Assembly: GCA_025454185.1 (NCBI GenBank)
Contig: JALOOY010000268.1
Span: 1 to 7,319, forward strand
Source: Thermodesulfobacteriota bacterium
GTDB taxonomy: Bacteria > Desulfobacterota > RBG-13-43-22
Length of the DNA: 7,319 nt
Reading direction: 5' to 3'
Every line of letters starts with the position of its first letter. Position 1 is the first letter of the stretch. Under the pieces are notes generated by a model. It was not told the DNA's origin and searched no databases. It saw only the letters and a list, made by a program, of their open reading frames with translations. The position numbers and the translations under genes were made by a program. Below are positions 1 to 6,032 of the stretch, one piece after another.

Positions 1-615
1 GGACCAGATGTCCTAGGGAATTCCTATTCCTGCAATACCGCGGAAGGTTGTTCCGCCCATACCCTGCAGGCCGCCCTGGAAAACCTGCGCGCGGCCGGTA
101 TTTTTGTGGTAGGGACCGCCGGAAACAATGGGGGGGCCTGTGGATCCATCGTGGATCCGCCAGGTTTGGAGGATGCGGTGATTACCGTCGGTTCGGTGGA
201 TTCCCAGAGGCTGATGGCCGGTTCCAGCGGACGCGGCCCGGTGACGGTAGACGGCAGCAACCGGATCAAACCCGATCTGATAGCGCCCGGTGTTTCGATT
301 TGGTCAAGCCACACCGGTAGCACTTTCATGAGCATGAGCGGCACCTCCATGGCGGTTCCCCATTTGGCCGGGAGCGCGGCCCTGCTCTGGTCGGCCTTTC
401 CCGCCTTGAAAGGGAACGTGGACCAGACCGAGGCCCTTTTGAAGACAACCGCCAAAAAAATAACCACCTCCCAGATCTGCGGAGGGATCTCCCCAGAACT
501 GATCCCCAACCCCGTCTTCGGCTATGGCCTGATTGACGTCCAGGCGGCCTATGAAGCCTGGATCCGGGCGGATCACACCCTCTATCTGCCTTTCATCCTT
601 CAGCTAATCTTTTGA
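1..615 (+). CDS. Subtilisin-like serine protease (S8), C-terminal part
   Basis: The reading frame is open from the first base, so this is the last 204 residues of a larger protein whose N-terminus, including catalytic Asp and His, lies upstream. Visible subtilase landmarks are an AGNNG motif holding the oxyanion-hole Asn (residue 42 of the fragment), the IAPG segment at about 96-99, and the catalytic serine motif GTSMAVPHLAG with Ser at residue 116 (bases 346-348). The family-typical GYGLIDVQAAYEA end of the catalytic domain follows at about 174-186. The family hydrolyses peptide bonds, usually outside the cell; the export signal would be off-window. The protein ends almost directly after the domain with a hydrophobic tail, LYLPFILQLIF. 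A few Cys residues (11, 17, 48, 155) could form disulphides, consistent with export. The S58 peptidase gene starts 18 bases after the stop, so co-transcription is likely. The GTG at 106 is not a real start. Family assignment is secure; the substrate is unknown. Confidence 0.93.
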   Translation, partial: GPDVLGNSYSCNTAEGCSAHTLQAALENLRAAGIFVVGTAGNNGGACGSIVDPPGLEDAVITVGSVDSQRLMAGSSGRGPVTVDGSNRIKPDLIAPGVSIWSSHTGSTFMSMSGTSMAVPHLAGSAALLWSAFPALKGNVDQTEALLKTTAKKITTSQICGGISPELIPNPVFGYGLIDVQAAYEAWIRADHTLYLPFILQLIF

Positions 616-620
616 AATCT

Positions 621-626
621 GGAGAG
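621..626 (+). promoter_or_regulatory. Ribosome binding site for the S58 peptidase gene
   Basis: GGAGAG lies seven bases before the ATG at 634 in the short gap after the protease stop. It supports that start and suggests the peptidase is translated from its own site on a shared transcript. No separate promoter is visible in the 18-base gap. Confidence 0.6.
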
Positions 627-633
627 CATTCTA

Positions 634-1641
634 ATGGCTAAACCTGGAACCCACAATGCTTTGACGGACATCTCCGGAATTTCGGTCGGTTACTTCACGT
701 CCCGGGAAGCCGCCAGCGGCGTGACGGTGATTCTGGTCCCGGAAGGGGCTGTGGGCGGCGTGGACGTAAGGGGCTCGGCCCCCGGGACCCGGGAGACGGA
801 CCTGTTGAACCCCATGAACCTGGTCGAGAAAGTCCAGGCCGTAGTGCTCACCGGCGGATCGGTCTATGGTCTGGCTGCGGCCGACGGAGTGGTGCGCTGG
901 CTCGCCTCCAGGAAGCTGGGGTTTCCTCTGGCAGGAGGGCAGGTGGCCCCCATTGTGCCGGCGGCCGCGTTGTTCGATCTGGGCCGCGGGGCGGATTTCG
1001 TCCCGCCTATAGGACCGGCATGGGGGCAGGCGGCCTGTGAAGCAGCGACGGATGGTCCGGTAGCAGTAGGTTCCCTTGGAGCCGGCACCGGGGCGCTGGC
1101 CGGAGGGATCAAGGGGGGACTGGGAACGGCCAGCGAACGGCTGGAGAACGGTCTGGTGGTGGCCGCCATCGTGGCGGTCAATTCCCTGGGCACGGTGATC
1201 GATCCCCGGACGGGGCGCCCCTGGGAGATCGCTCTGGAAATGAACGGGGAATTCGGAGCCCAAGGCCTGCGGGCCGCGCGTTTGCCCGAGGCAGAACCAG
1301 CAGCGCCGCCCTCCAACACCACCATCGGCGTAGTGGCCACCGACGCCATGCTGAACAAGGCCCAGGCTCAAAAGATCGCCCAGATGGCCCATGACGGGCT
1401 GGCCCGAGCCATCCGCCCGGCCCACACCATGTTCGATGGAGACACAATCTTCTGCCTGGCCACGGGCCGCAAGCCCCTGCCGGAGACCAAAGGTTTTTTC
1501 GCCGCCCCTCACGCCCAGGCCATCAATGAGCTGGGCCGGGCCGCCGCTGACTGCTTCAGCCGGGCTGTCATCCGGGCCGTGCTGGAGGCCGATAGCCTGG
1601 GGGAAATGACGGCCTTCCGGGACCTGCCCGATCTTCGGTAA
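634..1641 (+). CDS. P1/S58 family peptidase (DmpA-type aminopeptidase / NylC-like Ntn hydrolase)
   Basis: A complete 335-residue protein of the S58 (DmpA) family of self-processing N-terminal-nucleophile-type hydrolases. Members include L-aminopeptidase/D-esterases, beta-aminopeptidases and nylon-oligomer hydrolase NylC. Family landmarks in order: GTHNALTDISGISVG (residues 5-19), RGSAPGTRETDLL (46-58), VVLTGGSVYGLAAADGV (70-86), GTGALAGGIKGGLGTAS (151-167), and PSNTTIGVVATDAML (226-240). In the family the precursor cleaves itself just before a Ser/Thr that becomes the nucleophile. By alignment with NylC (Asn-Thr scissile bond) the cut should fall between Asn228 and Thr229, giving chains of about 228 and 107 residues. 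No signal peptide is seen, so it is probably cytosolic. The start is set by the GGAGAG site. It follows the subtilase closely, so the pair may form a peptide-degrading operon, but the actual substrate cannot be read from the sequence. Confidence 0.93.
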   Translation: MAKPGTHNALTDISGISVGYFTSREAASGVTVILVPEGAVGGVDVRGSAPGTRETDLLNPMNLVEKVQAVVLTGGSVYGLAAADGVVRWLASRKLGFPLAGGQVAPIVPAAALFDLGRGADFVPPIGPAWGQAACEAATDGPVAVGSLGAGTGALAGGIKGGLGTASERLENGLVVAAIVAVNSLGTVIDPRTGRPWEIALEMNGEFGAQGLRAARLPEAEPAAPPSNTTIGVVATDAMLNKAQAQKIAQMAHDGLARAIRPAHTMFDGDTIFCLATGRKPLPETKGFFAAPHAQAINELGRAAADCFSRAVIRAVLEADSLGEMTAFRDLPDLR

Positions 1642-1817
1642 TTCATCTGAATTTAAAGACGGTGTTTGGCTGTCATTGGCGGCGGGGCTGAAGCCATCGC
1701 CCGGTCCGGGCCGTGAGAGGGGCAGTGGATCTGGAAGTCCTGGTCCCGGAGCACCCCCGCCTCACCGCCGCCTTCGGGGCGGCCTGCCTGGCCTACGAAA
1801 AATTCGGTTTGATTTGA
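1642..1817 (+). pseudogene. Frameshifted C-terminal remnant resembling a BcrAD/BadFG-type ASKHA ATPase (CoA-dehydratase activase)
   Basis: No intact gene lies between the S58 peptidase and the toxin, but two overlapping frames read like one protein end. Frame one (about 1660-1713) gives LAVIGGGAEAIARSGP. After a one-base shift, the second frame (about 1710-1817) gives VDLEVLVPEHPRL followed by TAAFGAACLAYEKFGLI and a stop. The order GG(G/V)A...x-VPE-P...GAxGAAxxA is typical of the C-terminus of 2-hydroxyacyl-CoA dehydratase activases and related ASKHA ATPases, and the distance from GG to VPE (about 25 residues) fits. The first frame has a TAA at 1654-1656 just upstream and a TGA at 1714-1716; the second has a TGA at 1689-1691. 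Only the last 45-50 residues survive. Its stop lies inside the 3' end of the convergent toxin gene (25-base overlap). Family identity is inferred from a short motif; another ASKHA or FGGY-type kinase tail is possible. Confidence 0.4.
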
Positions 1818-2167
1818 CTGGGGAGGAAATCGACCTGATACGGGGCCAGCCCGGAGGAATGTTGGGAGGCGTAGGTTTGCAGTCGGCGCGCTATCCGGCC
1901 GAATTGGTCGCCCGGCAAGGAATAGGGGACAATCAGCACACCCCGATGAGGCCGCCGGTCATTCAGAAACTGCTGGGTCAGGCGGATGAAATCGTTTCTG
2001 TTTCTGGTGACCAAACACCTTTTCTCGCGCGCCGCCAATTCCAACTGCTCCCGATCTGATGCGGCCACCATCCCGACTTCGTGGGCGCTCACCGCTTCAA
2101 CGCCTTTTTTTCTGAGGATTACGGCAATTTTGGGGCTGAGGTCCTCATCCAGGTAAAAGGTTATCAT
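1793..2167 (-). CDS. DUF5615 family PIN-like toxin
   Basis: A 124-residue protein of the DUF5615 (Mut7-C-like, PIN-fold) family, which appears as the predicted ribonuclease toxin of TA modules. The N-terminal strand FYLDEDLSPKIA supplies acidic residues Asp7, Glu8 and Asp9. Asp38 (ASDREQLELAA) and the strand CLVTRNRNDF with Thr54 and Asp59 complete the acidic cluster expected to bind metal. The ATG overlaps the antitoxin stop by four bases (ATGA), so translation is probably coupled. No export signal is seen, and RNA cleavage is a family prediction only. The last residues (about 117-124) are read from DNA that, on the other strand, encodes the ASKHA-like remnant, so the toxin's C-terminus may have been altered or extended by the rearrangement there. 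Confidence 0.82.
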   Translation of the reverse strand: MITFYLDEDLSPKIAVILRKKGVEAVSAHEVGMVAASDREQLELAAREKRCLVTRNRNDFIRLTQQFLNDRRPHRGVLIVPYSLPGDQFGRIARRLQTYASQHSSGLAPYQVDFLPSQIKPNFS

Positions 2168-2577
2168 GCAGGCGTCATCAAGGGATGACGTTTCTTGATG
2201 GTTTGGCTGTTCCAGCCCTGATTCCGGGCAATCAATTCGCCGATTTCCCGCGGATAGGCGGCATAATAACCCAATGCCGCCCGGAGTTGATCGGGAGTGA
2301 GCCAGTGGTAGGCCTTTTTAAGGCGTACAAAGTCCTCGTCGAGGCTTTGATAATTGGCCACTATCTCCCAGACCTCGATCCCGGTTCCGGCCACCCGCGC
2401 CCGCCGGCCGCTCACCCCTTCGACCAGAACGATGCCCGGGCAACGCCGCATCTTAATGGCTTCGGACAAGAGATCCAGGGTTATCCCTGAAAAATCCCGC
2501 CCCGTTTCTTTGGCCATTTCCTCAATTTCCTGCAAGGTCTCCGGCGGGAGCCGCAGGCTCTTTTGTATCCCGGCCAT
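2164..2577 (-). CDS. DUF433 domain antitoxin with N-terminal ribbon-helix-helix-like segment
   Basis: The likely start is the ATG at 2575-2577, giving 137 residues. The frame stays open to an ATG at 2646, but that longer form would read through a good promoter (2612-2640) and begins with sequence unlike the family. Residues 1-45 (MAGIQKSLRLPPETLQEIEE onward) look like a MetJ/Arc-type ribbon-helix-helix DNA-binding arm. From about residue 50, the DUF433 pattern appears: RARVAGTGIEVWEIVANYQ, a DEDFVRLKKAYHWLTPDQLRAAL helix pair in outline, then YYAAYPREIGELIARNQ. DUF433 proteins are regular antitoxin partners of DUF5615 PIN-like toxins. The expected role is to bind and neutralise the toxin and repress the shared promoter. 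It is upstream of the toxin with an ATGA overlap. The ribosome site is weak (AAGG about 8-10 bases upstream). The polar last 20 residues after the DUF433 core are unassigned. Confidence 0.82.
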   Translation of the reverse strand: MAGIQKSLRLPPETLQEIEEMAKETGRDFSGITLDLLSEAIKMRRCPGIVLVEGVSGRRARVAGTGIEVWEIVANYQSLDEDFVRLKKAYHWLTPDQLRAALGYYAAYPREIGELIARNQGWNSQTIKKRHPLMTPA

Positions 2578-2603
2578 AAATCCAACCTTTCCAACCTGAA
2601 CGT

Positions 2604-2640
2604 CGGACAATAGATTACACTGCCCGACAATCCGGATCAA
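2604..2640 (-). promoter_or_regulatory. Promoter and candidate operator of the DUF433/DUF5615 operon
   Basis: On the minus strand TTGATC (2640-2635) and TAATCT (2617-2612) are separated by exactly 17 bases, a good sigma70-type pair. The start site would be near 2605, leaving a 5' leader of roughly 28 bases before the ATG at 2577. Two direct copies of an octamer (plus strand CGGACAAT at 2604-2611 and CCGACAAT at 2624-2631) lie exactly 20 bases apart, two turns of B-DNA. One sits in the spacer and one just downstream of the -10 box. That arrangement suits cooperative binding by a ribbon-helix-helix antitoxin and therefore autorepression. The sequence match is direct; function is inferred. Confidence 0.5.
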
Positions 2641-2651
2641 GTGCATTTTTT

Positions 2652-2890
2652 ATGGCCCATGAGGATGGGAGGACCTTTGCCTTGATCCCGGAGAGAAATA
2701 TCGAGTCCCCCTGGATGTGCCCTCAATCCGGGCGTCTATATCCACGAAAGAGCTGGTGGTCCAGGTAAGGAAAGAGCGGAGTCGGTCCAGGAGGCTAATT
2801 GGAAAGGGTGTCATTAAAAGGAGGGATTTGGCAAGTTTGGGTGGGTGGATGCGATTTCTCTTATGGGTTATATGCCGATTTAATGGATAA
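2652..2890 (+). other. Intergenic stretch with a possible small coding remnant
   Basis: No intact gene is seen between the antitoxin promoter and the ADP-ribosylglycohydrolase fragment. On the plus strand, one frame from ATG 2652 reads MAHEDGRTFALIPE. A second frame from about 2690 reads EKYRVPLDVPSIRASISTK and then ELVVQVRKERSRSRR before drifting into low-complexity sequence and a TAA at 2888-2890. Joined by a shift near 2690, these look like the start of a small basic-tailed protein, perhaps an antitoxin-sized one, but I do not recognise a family. The minus-strand frame across the same bases (2650-2907) has no recognisable domain and lacks a plausible start context. Confidence 0.2.
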
Positions 2891-3256
2891 TTGAATTCGG
2901 TGAACAACGTCCTGGTTTTTATGGAAGGCTTATCAGAAAAAAAGTCGGTAGTCGAGGCCTGTGAATCCTGGTATTCCGGCGCTTATCTCCTGGAGACCAT
3001 CCCGTCGGTCATTTATATCCTGATGCGCCACGGTAACAATCCGGAAGAGGCTATCGTCCGCGCGGTCAACGATACCATAGCAGCCATCGTTGGGGCTGCG
3101 GTCGGGGCCGTCCATGGGAAGGGCGCCCTTCCGGATAGCTGGGTAGAGAACCTATCAGGACGGACTACGGGCAACGATGACGACAGGGTGTTCGAATTAA
3201 TCCAGATGGCAAAAGCCACCTTTTGGTCAATGCCAGGCCGAAATGACCCTGTTTAA
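2891..3256 (+). pseudogene. ADP-ribosylglycohydrolase (DraG/ARH family), C-terminal fragment with lost metal site
   Basis: The 121 residues match the C-terminal third of ADP-ribosylglycohydrolases, which remove ADP-ribose from proteins and are normally about 300 residues or more. Recognisable blocks are ESWYSGAYLLETIPSVIYIL (about 25-44), HGNNPEEAIVRAVNDT (47-62), IAAIVGAAVGAVHGKGALP (63-81) and WVENLSGRTTGNDD (84-97). The N-terminal two thirds, which carry the first metal-binding cluster, are absent; an in-frame TAA lies at 2888-2890, just before the TTG taken as the start. In intact relatives I expect AVNDTKDNDTIAAIVGAA. Here the sequence goes straight from NDT to IAA, so a five-codon segment carrying the conserved D-x-D-T metal ligands is gone. 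Both defects argue for a dead gene rather than a small functional protein. It is convergent with the broken SLOG gene. Family assignment is secure; the exact pre-deletion sequence is recalled from the family, not visible here. Confidence 0.8.
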
Positions 3257-3305
3257 CCAAGGAAGATAGGGAAAGATCTATTCACCCCGATCCTTTCATC
3301 AATAA

Positions 3306-3691
3306 TCAAAGAGAAACGCAGCGGTTGCTGGCAGGCCCAGAATTATTGGGGAGACTTTCAAACACCTCCAGCAGAAACCTGTGCGCCCGGGCCTGAATTC
3401 CGGGCGCGCTGCCGCCGGGCCAGGTTGATGGTCAACGCCGTACCGCCGGTGGGGGGCCCCCAGGTCAGGATCAGGGTTCCGTCCGCCTCCCGGACGTTCT
3501 TGGCCGTCCGGGGGGGGATATTTGGGGGAGGGCATTTCCCGCAGGGGATAGCGTTTCGGGATAACCCCGTCTTCGGACCGCCGGCCCTTCGGGCTCCAGC
3601 CGCCGCAGGAGAGCTTCAGGGAAAGGGCTGCGTCGAGGGCGGCCCGATCGACGCCGGTCTGGCCACCGGAAATAATTTTAATTTTATTCAT
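3306..3691 (-). pseudogene. Putative molybdenum carrier protein (SLOG/LOG-like fold), frameshifted
   Basis: The gene starts with the hallmark of the 'putative molybdenum carrier' family: KIISGGQTGVDRAALDAAL, then GGWSPKGRRSEDGVIPKRYP (residues 5-48). After residue about 60 the frame breaks at a run of eight G (3510-3517, plus strand). Dropping one base restores RTAKNVREADGTLILTWG. A second one-base slip in the G6C5 junction (3451-3461) is needed to restore PPTGGTALTINLARR. A third junction near 3398 leads to a helix IQARAHRFLLEVFESL, the usual C-terminal helix. The roughly 40 residues that family members carry between those blocks (a beta-strand and an LNVAGPRES-like motif) are missing. The two homopolymer slips could be sequencing errors, but the internal deletion could not. 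The ATG overlaps the VIT/vWA stop by eight bases, so it was once translated as the third gene of that operon. The 'molybdenum' name is historical; the fold binds nucleotides or phosphoribose-type ligands in relatives. Confidence 0.8.
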
Positions 3692-6032
3692 CTTTCAGGA
3701 AATCCCCGACCCAGACTGTCAATTCCCGGCCGTCGATGACCGGCCCCATTGTCTCAACCTGGTGCTGCAGCCAGAAGGCTGATTTTTTCACCAGCCCCTC
3801 CCACAGGTCACGCCGGTCCCCATAGCGGGTTTCCAGAACGTGCAGCACCAGCGCCGTGGACAGGAGCCGCCAGCGGTCTCCTTCGCCCGCCAACGTGATC
3901 CTGCCGGCCAGTTTAACCAACTCAGAGAAGTCGAGTTCCAACAGGACAGCGGTCTCTTCATCGAGCGCAAACCCCCCGCCGACCTGCTGTTTTTTGAGGA
4001 GCAGGAACGGAAGGTCTTCCGTTGACGGGCTGATCCATCTGGAAAATTCTTCCTCATCGGATAAGCGAAAGGTAGGGGCGTTGCTTAACCGCTTGAAACC
4101 GAAGACGGCTCTATCCCTTTTGAGCCCGTCCAAATCAATGGAATAAGAGGCCTGACGGTTGGCGACCATCGCCGGGGCTTGTCCGTAACTGATGCCGGGG
4201 TCCCTCAGGGTGGTTATCCCGTGCCAGCCGGCGGTCACCAGGGAGGGGATCTTCCGCACCAACGGGGCCTCCACTGCTTTTTCGGCCTCGGCCCGCTCCT
4301 CCACGGCCAGGAAATCGGTCTCCCGGGAAAGGACCTCGTAGGTCCGCGAGATCGAAATCAGTTCCCGCTTATGGCGCTCCTGTTCCTCCAAAAGACTCTT
4401 CTCGCCTTTACCATGCTCCAACCCGACTATCCGGCCTTCCAGGTCGCGAATCCGCTCCCAGGCCCAGAGGGTCGCCATACCGGCCTCCTCCTGATCCAGT
4501 CCCTCGGTCTCGACCTCCCAGCCGACCGATCGATCGCCGATTTTTCCCTCGATATGGATTTTCTCCGGCCAAGCCGCGTTCCCCAGCCTGGCGAAGAGGG
4601 TGACGGGGTGGCCCGGAAAAAGCGGCGGCGCCTCCGGAGCCTGCACCGCTCCAGGTCCCCAGTGGATGACCGGTCGGGCGATCCCGGGCTGCAGGGCCTT
4701 CTCGAAGACCCGCAGGACCTTGGGCTCTATCCGCTCCCCCGGGAAGATGAATTCGACGGCTCCGCCACCAGTCCGGGAAAGGGCCTTGACCAGGTATTCA
4801 TTGGGGCCGGCGCCTATGCCGATAGTAAACAACCGGGTCGCTTCCCGATTTCGATCCAGGAGTTGGATGATTTCCCCCTCGTTGCCGACCTGCCCATCGG
4901 TAATGAGGAAGATGACCCGCCCCGGTTTGGTGAGAGGTGTCTTTAAAATGGCCTGCAGGGGCTGCCGGAGTTCGGTGCCGCCCAGGTCCGCCCCGGTGTT
5001 TTCGAGGAAAAGCCGGGCCTGCTCGAAACCCTGATCGTCGAGTTCGCGGGGTTTTTCGAACAGGGAATGGAAGGTGCTGCCGAAGCAGACGATATTGAAC
5101 AGGGCCCCTTCGGCCAGGGCCCTCAGGCTGATCTCCAGGGCGTTCTTGGCTTCCGCGATGGAGTCCCCGGCCATGGAACCGGAGCAATCAAGTAAAAATA
5201 TTACCTCCTGATCCAGTCCCCGCCGGTGGGCCGGGCCGGCAGGCTCTGCTGTTTGCCGGGGATCTTCCAGGAGCAGATCGAGCTGCAGGAACGTTTCCTC
5301 ACCGGCCCGAAAGGCGTAGGCCCGGCTGCCCCCTTCCTTGCGCCGGCAGATGAGGAGAAAATCCCGGTCCATGCGCACCTGTTCTGTGTAGAAGCTAACT
5401 TTGATTGGGTCCTCTCCGATTTCGATCTTGAGCAGGTGGCTGGGAGACTCCACGGCCTGGATGAAAGCGGGGTCATGGATGTTCAAGGCCAGGGATAGCC
5501 CGTACGGGACTTCCGGGGCATATTCCGGGTGGAGCCGAGCCGACTCGGGGATCCCGGCCTTTTCGGGCATTCGATCCGGGATATAGCGGGGGGCTATGGT
5601 GGTGGGCAGAAAAAAACGGATGTTGTCCCCCTCCCGGTCCAGGAGGGTGACGTAGTCGATCTCCACCACGACCTCCAGGTCCGGGTTGAGGTTGCCCACA
5701 TATAAAGTAAAGATATTGGGCCGTTCCTGCTCCAGGAGATAGCCGACGTCGCCCCGGATCAGGGCCCCGTCGTAATCCTTATAGGCCTTTTCCCGTTCCT
5801 CGACCCGGCCGGCGATAACACGATCGTCCAGCCGCACCCGAAACCCGCACACCGCCGCCCCCTCGGGAAGGGGGAATTTGTACACGGCTTCGATGGCCCG
5901 GGCTTCCTTGTTTTTATACCGCTGGCGGATGGTCACCCGGGCGGCGGCGCCGAGGATGTCACCCGTTACGGAAACCCCCTGCAGCGGGACCGTCTGACCT
6001 GATCTGGAAAAGAGGCCATTCGATTCAATCAT
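3684..6032 (-). CDS. VIT domain + von Willebrand factor A domain protein
   Basis: A cytosolic protein (no signal peptide or membrane segment) of 782 residues from the ATG at 6032. That start has an AGGAGG site six bases upstream; a GTG at 6038 would abut the site and is rejected. The N-terminal 130 residues form a VIT domain (pattern ARVTIRQRYKNKEARAIEAVYKFPLPEGAAV, then REKAYKDYDGA and LLEQERPNIFTLYVGNLNP in outline). A vWA domain follows at about 276-450 with a complete metal-ion-dependent adhesion site: D282-C-S284-G-S286, Thr353 in GGTEL, and Asp379 in LITDGQ. The segment TYEVLSRETDFLAVEER (about 565-581) and a C-terminal KQQVGGGFALDEETAVLL block (681-698) resemble the tails of VWA5A/PARP4-like VIT-vWA proteins. 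The vWA domain implies metal-dependent protein-protein binding, but the biological role of bacterial members is not established. It overlaps the MerR gene by eight bases and runs into the broken SLOG gene. Codon use and GC are like the neighbours. Confidence 0.92.
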   Translation of the reverse strand: MIESNGLFSRSGQTVPLQGVSVTGDILGAAARVTIRQRYKNKEARAIEAVYKFPLPEGAAVCGFRVRLDDRVIAGRVEEREKAYKDYDGALIRGDVGYLLEQERPNIFTLYVGNLNPDLEVVVEIDYVTLLDREGDNIRFFLPTTIAPRYIPDRMPEKAGIPESARLHPEYAPEVPYGLSLALNIHDPAFIQAVESPSHLLKIEIGEDPIKVSFYTEQVRMDRDFLLICRRKEGGSRAYAFRAGEETFLQLDLLLEDPRQTAEPAGPAHRRGLDQEVIFLLDCSGSMAGDSIAEAKNALEISLRALAEGALFNIVCFGSTFHSLFEKPRELDDQGFEQARLFLENTGADLGGTELRQPLQAILKTPLTKPGRVIFLITDGQVGNEGEIIQLLDRNREATRLFTIGIGAGPNEYLVKALSRTGGGAVEFIFPGERIEPKVLRVFEKALQPGIARPVIHWGPGAVQAPEAPPLFPGHPVTLFARLGNAAWPEKIHIEGKIGDRSVGWEVETEGLDQEEAGMATLWAWERIRDLEGRIVGLEHGKGEKSLLEEQERHKRELISISRTYEVLSRETDFLAVEERAEAEKAVEAPLVRKIPSLVTAGWHGITTLRDPGISYGQAPAMVANRQASYSIDLDGLKRDRAVFGFKRLSNAPTFRLSDEEEFSRWISPSTEDLPFLLLKKQQVGGGFALDEETAVLLELDFSELVKLAGRITLAGEGDRWRLLSTALVLHVLETRYGDRRDLWEGLVKKSAFWLQHQVETMGPVIDGRELTVWVGDFLKDE

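Noticed and set aside
24..509. Minus-strand open frame opposite the subtilase
   Set aside because: Shadow of the subtilase frame, which carries the catalytic motifs and a correct C-terminal end.
631..1512. Long minus-strand open frame (293 codons) opposite the S58 peptidase gene
   Set aside because: It is a GC-driven shadow of a gene with clear family motifs; its translation is Gly/Arg/His-rich with no recognisable domain.
1767..1783. GCCGCC...GGCGGC hairpin as a terminator for the peptidase genes
   Set aside because: No T-run follows, and it lies in sequence that reads as part of the ATPase-like coding remnant.
1676..2059. Plus-strand open frame of 127 codons over the remnant and toxin
   Set aside because: Pro/Gly/Arg-rich in its first half and antisense to the DUF5615 toxin in its second; the two parts do not form one protein.
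2578..2646. Longer antitoxin start at 2646 (23 extra residues)
   Set aside because: The extension has no ribosome site, is unlike the family N-terminus, and would place the best promoter and direct repeats inside the gene.
2650..2907. Minus-strand 85-codon open frame upstream of the antitoxin
   Set aside because: No ribosome site, no recognisable domain, and it runs antisense into the ADP-ribosylglycohydrolase fragment.
4179..4946. Plus-strand open frame of 255 codons opposite the VIT/vWA gene
   Set aside because: The minus strand encodes an unbroken VIT/vWA protein with a complete MIDAS; the antisense translation has no domain and a biased composition.
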